Source: Arthrobacter sp. NtRootA1
Lineage (GTDB): Bacteria; Actinomycetota; Actinomycetes; Actinomycetales; Micrococcaceae
Length of the DNA: 64,000 nt
Direction of reading: 5' to 3'
Assembly: GCF_019976975.1 (NCBI RefSeq)
Contig: NZ_AP024630.1
Span: 3,782,001-3,846,000 of the forward strand
Shown piece after piece: positions 40,434 to 48,497 of the stretch; position 1 is the stretch's first letter, and each line of letters starts with the position of its first letter. The notes under the pieces were generated by a model that ran no database searches, was not told the DNA's origin, and saw only the letters and a list, made by a program, of their open reading frames with translations. A program made the translations under genes and the position numbers.

Positions 40434-41057
40434 CTAGAGAATGCTGGCGATGCGAGGCATCTTCAGGCGGGGCTTGCGGGCGTCAGCCGGGCGGGGGTCA
40501 CGGTGGGCGAGCTTCTCCCGCAGCATAGTGCGGCCACGGTGGATACGGGACCTGACGGTGCCCAGCTTTACGCCCAGCGCCTCCGCCACTTCGTCGTAAG
40601 ACAATCCTTCAAGATCGCACAGAACAACGGCAGCCCTGAAATCCGGTGGCAATTCTTCCAACGCACGCTGAACATCAAGGTCCAGGTTGTTGTGCTCGAA
40701 GCTCTGCTCGGGGCCTGGCTCGCGGCCCGGCAGGCGTGACTCGGCGTCCTCGGCAAGGGCGTCAAAGCGGATCCGACTCTTACGACGCGCCTGGTCCAGG
40801 AAAAGGTTGGTGGTAATACGGTGCAGCCACCCGTCCAGGGTTCCCGGCTTGAAGTTTTCCAGCGAACGGAAAACCCGGACAAACACCTCCTGGGTGAGGT
40901 CCTCGGCGTCGAACTTGTTTCCGGTCAGGCGGTAGGCAAGGCGATACACCTTGGCGGAGTGGTTGGCGACCACGTCCTCCCAGCTGGGCATGACCCAATC
41001 TGTAACGGCCTCAACGCTCTCCGATGTCTGGACTGGCGCAGCATGCGATGCCGGCAT
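40434..41057 (-). CDS. sigE: ECF sigma factor, SigE type
   Basis: 207 aa. Region 2 (VYRLAYRLTGNKFDAEDLTQEVFVR, about 38-62) and region 4 (LEELPPDFRAAVVLCDLEGLSYDEVAEALG with KLGTVRSRIHRGR, about 135-178) are intact. AGGGGAG precedes the start. It is paired with the downstream zinc anti-sigma factor and divergent from an O-methyltransferase gene, as in M. tuberculosis Rv1220c-Rv1221-Rv1222. It should direct the envelope-stress response. I could not place a confident ECF-type autoregulated promoter upstream. Confidence 0.93.
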   Translation of the reverse strand: MPASHAAPVQTSESVEAVTDWVMPSWEDVVANHSAKVYRLAYRLTGNKFDAEDLTQEVFVRVFRSLENFKPGTLDGWLHRITTNLFLDQARRKSRIRFDALAEDAESRLPGREPGPEQSFEHNNLDLDVQRALEELPPDFRAAVVLCDLEGLSYDEVAEALGVKLGTVRSRIHRGRTMLREKLAHRDPRPADARKPRLKMPRIASIL

Positions 41058-41083
41058 CGTCCACTCCCCTCAAACTGTGGTTC

Positions 41084-41101
41084 ACCGGACTCGTCCGGTG
41101 C
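41084..41101. promoter_or_regulatory. 18-bp dyad in the sigE leader
   Basis: CACCGGAC and GTCCGGTG around TC, 27 bp upstream of the sigE start. It could be an RNA stem above the ribosome site or a protein operator; there is no T-run. Confidence 0.5.
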
Positions 41102-41293
41102 CGCCCACCGCGTGGATGACCGGATCAACATCATCCCAAGTTTGTCTGGGAATTTCCTGACTAAGGCACAATTTCCACGCAAGGCGAAATCCTGCCGCAG
41201 ACACAATCCCGGGACGGCTGCGAACACGGGGTTTGCAGCACTGGACACAGTAGGCTTGTACAGACACCCCTACGCGCGGAAAGCGAACCCTTC

Positions 41294-41926
41294 ATGAGTG
41301 CCGACAAGTCAACCAGCTGGTCCTATGCAGAAGATCTGCCTGCTGAGGATGACGTCTTGTTGCGCGCCCGGGAAAGGTCCTTCGAATTGGGCGTCAAGCC
41401 CATCAGCCCTGGCGTTGGAGCCGTGTTGACCGTCCTTGCCGCGGCTTCGAAGGCACAAACAGTAGTTGAGGTTGGTTCCGGCGCGGGAGTGTCAGGGGTT
41501 TGCCTCTTGCGGGGCCTGGGTCCGCAAGCCGTCCTGACTACCATCGACGTCGATGTCGAACACCTCAAGGCCGCCCGCGAGGCCTTCCTGGAGTCCGGCA
41601 GCCCGGCCAACCGCACCCGGACAATCTCCGGCAGGGCCGCCGACGTCCTCCCCCGGCTCACAGACTCCGCGTACGACCTTGTCTTCATCGATGCCGACAA
41701 GCCGAACTTCCCCCGCTACGTTGAACAGGCTGTCCGGCTGCTCAAGACCGGTGGCACCCTGGTGATCAACGACGCCTTGGATAAGGACCGCGTCTCAAAT
41801 CCAGCAGCCCGCGACTCCACCACCGTGGTTCTCCGGCAAGTTGGCAAATCCATTCGCGACGACGACCGCCTGGCCTCAGCGATGCTTCCCACCGGCGACG
41901 GACTTCTGGTGGCTGTCAAAAAATAG
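41294..41926 (+). CDS. O-methyltransferase (Rv1220c/CCoAOMT-like)
   Basis: 210 aa AdoMet-dependent methyltransferase of the catechol/caffeoyl-CoA type. VVEVGSGAGVSGVCLLRGL (about 57-75) binds AdoMet, and LVFIDADKPNFPRY (about 132-145) contains the divalent-metal aspartates; VINDALDKDRV follows. The methylated substrate is unknown. Divergent from sigE with 236 bp between, the conserved arrangement. TAGGCT at 41251 is a possible -10. Confidence 0.9.
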   Translation: MSADKSTSWSYAEDLPAEDDVLLRARERSFELGVKPISPGVGAVLTVLAAASKAQTVVEVGSGAGVSGVCLLRGLGPQAVLTTIDVDVEHLKAAREAFLESGSPANRTRTISGRAADVLPRLTDSAYDLVFIDADKPNFPRYVEQAVRLLKTGGTLVINDALDKDRVSNPAARDSTTVVLRQVGKSIRDDDRLASAMLPTGDGLLVAVKK

Positions 41927-41995
41927 GAAATTGCCATTTAGCGCACATTCTTAAAGAACGGCACCCAAGAAAAAACGCTGCTGCTTAAACAAAAG

Positions 41996-42028
41996 CAGGG
42001 CTCCGGCTCTCGCCGGGCCCTGGTCTTT
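41996..42028. terminator. Terminator between O-methyltransferase and DUF3117 genes
   Basis: CAGGGCTCCGGC (41996-42007) pairs with GCCGGGCCCTG (42012-42022) with one bulge, followed by GTCTTTT on the plus strand; the other side reads AACAAAAG, giving a T-run for the minus-strand gene. Confidence 0.8.
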
Positions 42029-42050
42029 TGAATCCAGCCTGCCTATGAAT

Positions 42051-42218
42051 CTATTCGGTAACGCCCACAAGGCATTCCTTGAGGTTCTCCGCCTCCGCGG
42101 CATTGAGCTCGACTACAAGCCGTCCTCCGCCTTCGAGCGGCACACGCATGATCAGGCTGCGTCCCTCTTTGGTTACTTCCATAGGGCCGTCGCCAGTACG
42201 TGGTTTCATAGCCGCCAT
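42051..42218 (-). CDS. DUF3117 family small protein (Rv1211-like)
   Basis: 55 aa, near-invariant across actinobacteria: AAMKPRTGDGPMEVTKEGR and LEGGGRLVVELNAAEAENL. The ATG at 42218 is the conserved start; longer in-frame starts add unrelated residues. The M. tuberculosis relative Rv1211 has been described as calmodulin-like; I see no textbook EF-hand here. It has a leader of about 130 nt if the -10 at 42359-42364 is correct. Confidence 0.88.
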   Translation of the reverse strand: MAAMKPRTGDGPMEVTKEGRSLIMRVPLEGGGRLVVELNAAEAENLKECLVGVTE

Positions 42219-42358
42219 TAGGAAAATCCCCTCCATTTGTCCCAAGTCACGCCCAACCCGGCCGGGCTGGATCCGCTTCGCAATTGCAGCCGGCGGCACC
42301 GCTTGGGAGGCCGCCTTGGCCGGGCACGTTTAGGTGCTTTTGTCCTTGCTCGTATTCC

Positions 42359-42364
42359 ATTATC
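42359..42364 (-). promoter_or_regulatory. -10 GATAAT upstream of the DUF3117 gene
   Basis: GATAAT on the minus strand in GGGATAATGG; TTGATT further upstream at loose spacing is the only -35 candidate. The gap 42219-42447 holds nothing else I can support. Confidence 0.4.
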
Positions 42365-42447
42365 CCGTACTTACCCGTCCGTAGCGAATCAATGGACTAA
42401 TTACCCTGACACGGAACAAAGACACTTCCCGACGGCGGACAGTCGGG

Positions 42448-43722
42448 TTATGGCGGATAGTCACCGCCTCCGGGCAATGGCGCCCACCCCCAAAGCCACA
42501 CCACCCAGACAATCTGGAGGAGGACAAACATGACGACGACGGTTCCCCTGTACGCCTTGGACTTGGACAGCATTGCTGCACCGAGGGCCAGCGGGAAAAG
42601 AGGAAGCAGCATCCGGAAAGTACTGGTTTGGGGATGCAGGAACACCAGCAAATAGCCCATGTAGCATGCGCACCAAAGGCGCATTTCCGTTCCCAGTCCC
42701 CGTACAGGCTTTGAGACCATCAGCAGCACGAACAAGCCGACGAACACGAAGGGGGCCAGCACGCCAAGAACGGGCCCGAACAGCATGATTCCGGTATCGA
42801 ACCACGGTTTGAAGGGCACCAGGTCATGTCCGCGCCAGGCAGTCTCCGTACGCGTGTAGGCGCTGGGATCCCCCGTGACCGCCCACGCTATGGCGGGCCA
42901 TGCAAGGGCTCCGAGTCCGGTGGCCAGCACCAAGCCCCCCAGGGACACGAGTTCTGGCGCGGACGAAGACCCGGCCTGTGGCTCGTCGTCCGCGATTGCC
43001 GGCCTGAAACGCTGCCAGAGCCGCCAAACCAGGAGGAGGCCCAGCATCGCAGCGAAGGGGACTCCCGTGGGTCTGGACAAACACATCAACAGCACTATGG
43101 GTATGGCTGCCGCGTAGCGTCGCCGGACCACGAGGAGCAATGAGCCGGACAACAGCAGGAGGTTCAGGGATTCTGCGTAGGGCACCTGGAGAATTGGCGA
43201 CACCGGGAACGTGGACACGAAGACGACGCCCCACATTGCGGTACGCCGGCTGGCCGCTTCCCTGAACAGTTTGAAGATCACCAAGGCAGCACCGAGGCCG
43301 GCAACCATGGCTATGGCGGTGAGGGACTGAAGAGTCCCGACTCCTGTGACGACGCTGATCCCCCGTCCCAGGAACGGGAACAAGGCATAGAACGCCCAGG
43401 CGTTCTCCTTAACTACCCCGTTGGCATCCACCGGGAGCACGGAGGGGTAGCCGTTGTCCGCAGCCTGCGCATACCAGCGCCCGTCCCAGATGGTGATGAA
43501 GTTCCAGTAGTCCGGCGTGGGCGGGAACCATGGATTCACTCCTTGATGAACGGCGGCCGCCATAAAGATGCAGGCACTGACCACCCGGGCCACCACAAAC
43601 ACCAAGGAAACCTGCAGCCACCAGGGCCAATCTGCCATCCTGGCCGCCGCGGCGGAGATACTCCGCGAAAGGCGCGCAGTGGGTCCTTCCCCGCCAAAAC
43701 GGGTTGGTGCAGGTGTGCTCAC
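42448..43722 (-). CDS. Polytopic mannosyltransferase-like protein (PIG-V/GT-C type)
   Basis: 424 aa with about ten hydrophobic segments. Residues near 75-95 (FITIWDGRWYAQAADNGYP) match the WDxxWY loop of GPI mannosyltransferase 2 relatives, which use lipid-linked mannose on the outer membrane face. In actinobacteria such GT-C proteins decorate glycolipids or glycoproteins. Substrates are not predictable here. It overlaps the DivIVA-like gene upstream by 4 bp (GTGA) and ends in a proline/glycine-rich tail. Confidence 0.8.
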   Translation of the reverse strand: MSTPAPTRFGGEGPTARLSRSISAAAARMADWPWWLQVSLVFVVARVVSACIFMAAAVHQGVNPWFPPTPDYWNFITIWDGRWYAQAADNGYPSVLPVDANGVVKENAWAFYALFPFLGRGISVVTGVGTLQSLTAIAMVAGLGAALVIFKLFREAASRRTAMWGVVFVSTFPVSPILQVPYAESLNLLLLSGSLLLVVRRRYAAAIPIVLLMCLSRPTGVPFAAMLGLLLVWRLWQRFRPAIADDEPQAGSSSAPELVSLGGLVLATGLGALAWPAIAWAVTGDPSAYTRTETAWRGHDLVPFKPWFDTGIMLFGPVLGVLAPFVFVGLFVLLMVSKPVRGLGTEMRLWCACYMGYLLVFLHPQTSTFRMLLPLFPLALGAAMLSKSKAYRGTVVVMFVLLQIVWVVWLWGWAPLPGGGDYPP

Positions 43723-44060
43723 GGTGTGGTCCGCTTGGCGTCGCCATCCTCAAGCTTTGATTGGACCAGCACGCTGAGTCTCTCGATCTCACGGTCCTTG
43801 GCTACCAACTGGTCCCGAAGCTCATCAAGGACCTGGTCCACCTGATCCATGCGGTAACCGCGCAGGCCCAGTGCAAAGCGCACGGCGTCGATGTCTGTGG
43901 CTGCAGCCTTCTCCGGGAGCAGCACCGGAGGCAGGTTGGGCAGGGGGTCATCCAGGCCCGCTCCCACGGAGCCGCCACGGATGATGCGGGCGCCAAAATA
44001 CAATGCAGCACCGACGAGGACAATCGCGACAAACACCAGGAAAAAGCTCACAGCCACCAT
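43719..44060 (-). CDS. Membrane-anchored DivIVA-domain protein
   Basis: 113 aa. A single N-terminal membrane helix (VSFFLVFVAIVLVGAALYFG, 4-23), then a linker and a short DivIVA-type coiled-coil (FALGLRGYRMDQVDQVLDEL, about 62-81). The RGY-x-x-x-VD core is the DivIVA signature. Full DivIVA/Wag31 proteins are longer and lack the membrane helix. It lies 18 bp behind the LOG gene and overlaps the mannosyltransferase gene, so an envelope or polar-growth task is plausible but inferred. Confidence 0.82.
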   Translation of the reverse strand: MVAVSFFLVFVAIVLVGAALYFGARIIRGGSVGAGLDDPLPNLPPVLLPEKAAATDIDAVRFALGLRGYRMDQVDQVLDELRDQLVAKDREIERLSVLVQSKLEDGDAKRTTP

Positions 44061-44078
44061 CGTGCCAGAAACAGCCGC

Positions 44079-44918
44079 CTACTCCGGGCGCTGGTTTCCA
44101 TTGGTCGTGGCTGGAAGCGGAGCACCGTGCAACACACGGTGGACAGCATCGGCAGGGTCATCCACCAGCTGGATCAGGTCCAGGTCCTTTTCGGACACCA
44201 TCCCTTCAGCAACCAAAGTGTCCCGGATCCACTCAATCATTGGACCCCAGAAGTGAACACCCAACAGCACGATCGGGAACGATGTCACCTTGCGTGTCTG
44301 TACCAGGACCATTGCCTCGAACAGCTCATCCAAGGTTCCAAGTCCGCCGGGCAAGACGACGAAGCCCTGGGCGTATTTCACGAACATGGTCTTGCGGGCG
44401 AAGAAGTACCGGAAGTTGATCCCCAGGTCCACCCATTGGTTCAGGCCCTGCTCGAACGGCAACTCAATGCCCAGCCCGACAGATACGCCATTGCCCTCAA
44501 CAGCACCCTTGTTGGCGGCTTCCATGGAGCCCGGACCGCCGCCGGTGATCACTGCGACCCCGGCTTGGGCGAGCTTGCGCCCCACATCCACTGCCATCTC
44601 GTAGTACTCGGTTCCAGGTTTGGTGCGGGCTGAACCGAAAACACTGACGGCCGGACCAATATCGGCCAACGCCCCAAAGCCCTCAACGAATTCGCTCTGA
44701 ATCCTCAGGACGCGCCAAGGATCGGTGTGGATGAACTGCCCGGCACCGCTCGTGTCCAGCAAATGCTGATCGGACATTCCCGTGTCCGCCTGTTTACGTC
44801 GCAGCTCCAAAGGACCCTTGTGCTTGGCCGGTGGAATCTCCGAAGGCAGGGGCACATGGACGCCCGCGACGTGGCCATTCGCGTCGGGGCTGGGAATCGG
44901 GTGCTGGCTAATGCTCAT
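44079..44918 (-). CDS. LOG-family protein (Rv1205-like phosphoribohydrolase)
   Basis: 279 aa Rossmann-fold protein. VFGSARTKPG (about 92-101), VITGGGPGSMEAANKGA (about 118-134) and the catalytic VVLPGGLGTLDELFE (about 187-201, motif PGGxGTxxE) define the family. LOG enzymes release free cytokinin-type bases from nucleoside 5'-monophosphates; in M. tuberculosis Rv1205 makes cytokinins. The first 60 residues are an extension with no match I recognise. Leaderless-type start. Confidence 0.9.
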   Translation of the reverse strand: MSISQHPIPSPDANGHVAGVHVPLPSEIPPAKHKGPLELRRKQADTGMSDQHLLDTSGAGQFIHTDPWRVLRIQSEFVEGFGALADIGPAVSVFGSARTKPGTEYYEMAVDVGRKLAQAGVAVITGGGPGSMEAANKGAVEGNGVSVGLGIELPFEQGLNQWVDLGINFRYFFARKTMFVKYAQGFVVLPGGLGTLDELFEAMVLVQTRKVTSFPIVLLGVHFWGPMIEWIRDTLVAEGMVSEKDLDLIQLVDDPADAVHRVLHGAPLPATTNGNQRPE

Positions 44919-44924
44919 TGCCCA

Positions 44925-44930
44925 AGGCTA
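44925..44930 (-). promoter_or_regulatory. -10 hexamer TAGCCT of the LOG gene (leaderless)
   Basis: TAGCCT on the minus strand ends 6 nt before the ATG at 44918. Confidence 0.6.
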
Positions 44931-45014
44931 GCGCGGATGAATGCAAGCGAAGACGCTACGACGCGGTTCTTGCATTGCAGTCTGGTATATCGCTGGAGGG
45001 CAGGTTTCTGTTCA

Positions 45015-45042
45015 GTCACGATCTGGAGGAACTTGCCGTGAC
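45015..45042. promoter_or_regulatory. Inverted repeat upstream of gluA
   Basis: GTCACG (45015-45020) and CGTGAC (45037-45042) with a 16-bp spacer, placed over the region upstream of the gluA -35. The spacing is wide for a CRP/GlxR site (usual spacer 6), so the binding protein is open. Confidence 0.35.
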
Positions 45043-45069
45043 CGTGGTCATAATTGTGTCTTTGTTCGC

Positions 45070-45075
45070 TAGATT
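45070..45075 (+). promoter_or_regulatory. -10 hexamer TAGATT of gluA (leaderless)
   Basis: TAGATT ends 6 nt before the ATG at 45082; no Shine-Dalgarno. Confidence 0.6.
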
Positions 45076-45081
45076 CGTCCT

Positions 45082-45837
45082 ATGACTACTCAAGTGTCCG
45101 GCGATGCGCTCGTCTCCCTGAACAGCGTCAACAAACACTACGGTCAGTTGCACGTCCTCAAAGACATCAACCTCCAGGTTCGGAAGGGTGAAGTCGTCGT
45201 GGTCATCGGGCCGTCCGGCTCCGGTAAGTCCACGTTGTGCCGTGCCATCAACCGTTTGGAAACGATCGACGACGGCGACATCGCGATCGACGGGAAGAAG
45301 CTCCCGGAAGAAGGCAAAGAGCTCGCCCACCTGCGTGCAGACGTCGGAATGGTGTTCCAGTCCTTCAACCTGTTCGCCCACAAGACGATCCTTGAGAACG
45401 TCACGCTGGGACCGATCAAGGTGAAGGGCGTTGCCAAAGGCACGGCGGAAAGGGAGGCCATGGCCCTCCTGGAACGTGTCGGCGTCGGGCACCAGGCTCC
45501 CAAGCTCCCCGCGCAGCTCTCCGGTGGCCAGCAACAGCGTGTGGCTATTGCCCGCGCACTTGCCATGAAGCCCAAGGTGATGTTGTTCGACGAGCCAACC
45601 TCGGCCCTGGACCCCGAAATGATCAACGAGGTCCTGGACGTCATGATCCAGTTGGCAAAAGAAGGCATGACCATGATCGTGGTTACCCACGAGATGGGCT
45701 TTGCCCGCAAGGCAGCCGACCGCGTCGTGTTCATGGCCGATGGCCAGATCGTGGAAGATTCAACACCCGAGGAATTCTTCACCAATCCGCAGAGCAACCG
45801 CGCCAAAGACTTCCTGTCCAAGCTTCTGACCCACTAG
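45082..45837 (+). CDS. gluA: Glutamate-type ABC importer ATPase
   Basis: 251 aa. Walker A GPSGSGKST (about 46-54), signature LSGGQQQR, Walker B VMLFDEPTSALDPE and H-loop VVVTHEMGF are complete. It heads the order ATPase-binding protein-permease-permease, which is that of gluABCD of Corynebacterium glutamicum. Glutamate as substrate is inferred from this order and the family, not proved. First gene and probably leaderless. Confidence 0.9.
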   Translation: MTTQVSGDALVSLNSVNKHYGQLHVLKDINLQVRKGEVVVVIGPSGSGKSTLCRAINRLETIDDGDIAIDGKKLPEEGKELAHLRADVGMVFQSFNLFAHKTILENVTLGPIKVKGVAKGTAEREAMALLERVGVGHQAPKLPAQLSGGQQQRVAIARALAMKPKVMLFDEPTSALDPEMINEVLDVMIQLAKEGMTMIVVTHEMGFARKAADRVVFMADGQIVEDSTPEEFFTNPQSNRAKDFLSKLLTH

Positions 45838-45913
45838 CTCCCTGCTGACCCGCATCCAGGCCCGCACGGACCGCACCCAGGCCGTACGCCGGCCAACCAA
45901 TGAAAGGAATGTC

Positions 45914-46795
45914 ATGAAGAAGGCTTTTATTACCCGGAGGAAATCTCTCCTGGTTGCCGCTTCTGCTGCACTGGCCCTCTCGCTGAGCGCTTGTGGTGGA
46001 GGCGGTGGCACCACTACTCCGCCCGTTGCCTCAGCGAGCTTCGAGGCCGGTACCACAATGGCGAAGTTGAACCAGGCCAAGAAGATCACCATTGGTACCA
46101 AGTTTGACCAGCCGCTGTTCGGCCAGAAGGGCTTGGACGGCAAGCCCGTCGGCTTCGACGTAGAAATCGGCAAGGCAATCGCAGCCAAGCTCGGTATTGA
46201 CGCAGACAAGATCGAATGGGTGGAAACAGTTTCCGCCAACCGTGAACCGTTCATCGAGCAGGGCCGTGTTGACATCGTCATCGCCACCTACACCATCAAT
46301 GACGCCCGCAAGGAAAAGGTCTCCTTCGCTGGGCCGTACTACGAAGCCGGTCAGGCTCTGCTGGTGAACAAGGACGATAACTCCATCACCAAGCCCGAGG
46401 ACGTCAAGGGCAAGAAGGTCTGCTCCGTTACGGGTTCCACCCCGGCTAAGACCATCGTCGAAAAGTACGGTGCCGAACTGGTCCCGGCCGCAAACTACAC
46501 CGCTTGCCTGGAGCCGTTGCGCAACAAGCAGGTTGTCGCCGTCACCACGGACAACGTGATCCTCGCCGGTTATGTTGACAAGGAACCGGACGCTTTCAAG
46601 CTCGCTTCGGACGAAACCTTCACCAAAGAGCCCTACGGCATCGGCCTGAAGAAGGACGACACGGTGTTCCGCAACTGGATCAATGACCAGTTGGAGGAAT
46701 TCGCCAAGGACGGCACCTACAAGAAGGCTTGGGAAGCAACAGCAGGAAAGGTCATCAAGACCGCTCCTGAGCTGCCCAAGATCGACCGTTACTAG
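45914..46795 (+). CDS. gluB: Glutamate-type substrate-binding lipoprotein
   Basis: 293 aa. Lipobox SLSAC (Cys27), then a family 3 binding domain: ITIGTKFDQPLFG, GFDVEIGKAIA, and IVIATYTIND before the hinge. GAAAGGAATGTC upstream provides the ribosome site. It is the second gene, 76 bp after gluA. That gap holds two near copies of CCGCAYCCAGGCC. A hairpin follows the stop codon. Confidence 0.9.
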   Translation: MKKAFITRRKSLLVAASAALALSLSACGGGGGTTTPPVASASFEAGTTMAKLNQAKKITIGTKFDQPLFGQKGLDGKPVGFDVEIGKAIAAKLGIDADKIEWVETVSANREPFIEQGRVDIVIATYTINDARKEKVSFAGPYYEAGQALLVNKDDNSITKPEDVKGKKVCSVTGSTPAKTIVEKYGAELVPAANYTACLEPLRNKQVVAVTTDNVILAGYVDKEPDAFKLASDETFTKEPYGIGLKKDDTVFRNWINDQLEEFAKDGTYKKAWEATAGKVIKTAPELPKIDRY

Positions 46796-46803
46796 TCGGA
46801 AGC

Positions 46804-46847
46804 CGGTGGCTGCCGCCCTCCCCTCGTGGGAAGGGTGGCAGCCACCG
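46804..46847 (+). other. Hairpin between gluB and gluC
   Basis: CGGTGGCTGCC (46804-46814) and GGCAGCCACCG (46837-46847), extended by a G-U and a CCCT/AGGG pairing to 16 bp around a 12-base loop. There is no T-run, so it should not terminate fully. It is placed where an mRNA-stabilising stem would favour binding protein over permeases. Confidence 0.75.
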
Positions 46848-46891
46848 ACCTTGAGGACTCCCTACCTTTCCGCAGCAGCCGAAGGAAGCCC

Positions 46892-47542
46892 ATGGACGCC
46901 ATCTTCGAAAGCCTCCCCCAATATTGGGACGGATTTCTCCGAACCCTGTTTCTAGCCGTCGTATCCGGCGTGATCGCACTGGCAGCGGGTACTCTCCTCG
47001 CCGCAATGCGTGTCTCGCCCGTGGCAGCCTTGCGGGGCTTCAGCACGTTTTATGTTGAAGTCGCCAGAAACACCCCACTCACAATTATTTTCTTTTTCTC
47101 AGCAATCGTGCTTCCCCGGCTTGGTGTCAAGTTCGAACAATTTGAAGTCGCCGCCATCATCGCGCTGAGCAGCTATACCGCAGCATTTGTTGCTGAAGCC
47201 GTCCGATCCGGCGTCAACAGCGTCCCGGTTGGACAAGCCGAGGCAGCCCGCAGCATCGGCATGACGTTCACGCAGGTTTTGGGCCTGGTGGTCCTGCCAC
47301 AGGCTGTTCGCACCGTTGTACCCCCGTTGATCAACATCATGATCGCCTTGGTCAAGAACTCCTCCGTCGCGGGTGCCTTCTTTGTCCTGGAACTCTTCGG
47401 CTATGGCCTGCAGTTGTCAAACAGCCATGGTGACGCAGTCATGTGGATCTTGATTGGTGTGGCATTCTTCTACCTTCTGATCACAGTGCCCCTGGGCTTG
47501 CTGGCCCACTTCGTCGAGAAAAAGGTGGCGATTGCCCGATGA
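46892..47542 (+). CDS. gluC: Glutamate-type ABC permease 1
   Basis: 216 aa from the ATG at 46892, chosen for the preceding GAAGGAAG and because a GTG at 46826 lies in the hairpin. It has about five hydrophobic segments; the EAA loop is VPVGQAEAARSIGMTF with VVLPQAVR (about 130-155). Pairs with gluD. Confidence 0.9.
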   Translation: MDAIFESLPQYWDGFLRTLFLAVVSGVIALAAGTLLAAMRVSPVAALRGFSTFYVEVARNTPLTIIFFFSAIVLPRLGVKFEQFEVAAIIALSSYTAAFVAEAVRSGVNSVPVGQAEAARSIGMTFTQVLGLVVLPQAVRTVVPPLINIMIALVKNSSVAGAFFVLELFGYGLQLSNSHGDAVMWILIGVAFFYLLITVPLGLLAHFVEKKVAIAR

Positions 47543-48402
47543 CTTCGGTTCTCTATGACGTACCAGGCCCCAAGGCCCGCCGCGTTTCCCTCATTGGTTC
47601 GATTGTCGGGTCCATCATCATCGCCGGTGGCGTGGTGGGAGCCATTGTCATCCTGTCTTCGCAGGGCATATTCAACGCCTCCCGTTGGGAAGTCTTTGTT
47701 AATGAGTCTGCAAAGGACGTGTGGACGCAGCTCGGCTACGGCGTCCTTGCCACCCTGCAGGCAGCCGGCGTTGCAGCCCTCATTGCCTTCCCCCTCGGAG
47801 TGGCCCTGTGCTTGCTCCGCATTTCCCTGATCTCCTGGATTCGCGTTCCCACACAGGTGGTGCTTGAGTTCCTCCGCGGCATGCCAGTGGTGCTTATGAT
47901 CCTCTTCGTGCTCCTGGTATTTGCCACCAGCCCGTTCGTTGCTGTTGTCAGCGGCCTTGTCCTGTACAACGCAGCGATCTTCGCCGAGATCCTTCGTGCG
48001 GGCATTCAGTCCCTTCCCAGGGGACAACGCGAAGCCGGTCTGGCCATTGGCCTGCGCAGCTTCCAGTCCAGGATGAGCATCGAATTTCCCCAGGCAATCC
48101 GCCGCATGCTCCCGTCACTCGTTGCACAGTTGGTGGTCCTCCTTAAGGACACCTCGCTTGGCTACATCGTGGCGTACGAGGAACTGCTGCGTAAGGTGAA
48201 GCTGATCTCAGACCTGGAACCCAGCCTGTTGTTCTCCGCCTTCTTCGTTGGCGCCGCGATCTACATCCTGATCAACTTGTCAGTTTCCCGACTTGCCATC
48301 TGGATCGAAAAGCGAGGCTCCAAGAAGGCCGCAGGCGGCATGGCTTCGGCCATCAAGACCGTTGACCTTGAGGTAAACGTCCCTGGACCTGAAAAGAAGT
48401 AG
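47539..48402 (+). CDS. gluD: Glutamate-type ABC permease 2
   Basis: 287 aa from the ATG at 47539, which overlaps the gluC stop (ATGA). Five or six hydrophobic segments, with the EAA loop LPRGQREAGLAIGLRSF and FPQAIRRMLPSL (about 160-195). The basic C-terminal tail (EKRGSKKAAGG) is cytoplasmic. It ends the four-gene operon ahead of a strong terminator. Confidence 0.9.
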   Translation: MTSVLYDVPGPKARRVSLIGSIVGSIIIAGGVVGAIVILSSQGIFNASRWEVFVNESAKDVWTQLGYGVLATLQAAGVAALIAFPLGVALCLLRISLISWIRVPTQVVLEFLRGMPVVLMILFVLLVFATSPFVAVVSGLVLYNAAIFAEILRAGIQSLPRGQREAGLAIGLRSFQSRMSIEFPQAIRRMLPSLVAQLVVLLKDTSLGYIVAYEELLRKVKLISDLEPSLLFSAFFVGAAIYILINLSVSRLAIWIEKRGSKKAAGGMASAIKTVDLEVNVPGPEKK

Positions 48403-48423
48403 TCCCGGGAACATTCCTTAGTC

Positions 48424-48473
48424 ATAAAGAGAAGGTCCGCAGCCGTTCATTCGGCTGCGGACCTTCTCTTTAT
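48424..48473. terminator. Bidirectional terminator between gluD and dapE
   Basis: 22-bp perfectly complementary arms (48424-48445 and 48452-48473) around TTCATT, with ATAAAG/CTTTAT ends. Confidence 0.92.
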
Positions 48474-48497
48474 GCGCTTTTAGAGTGCCTTTGAACC

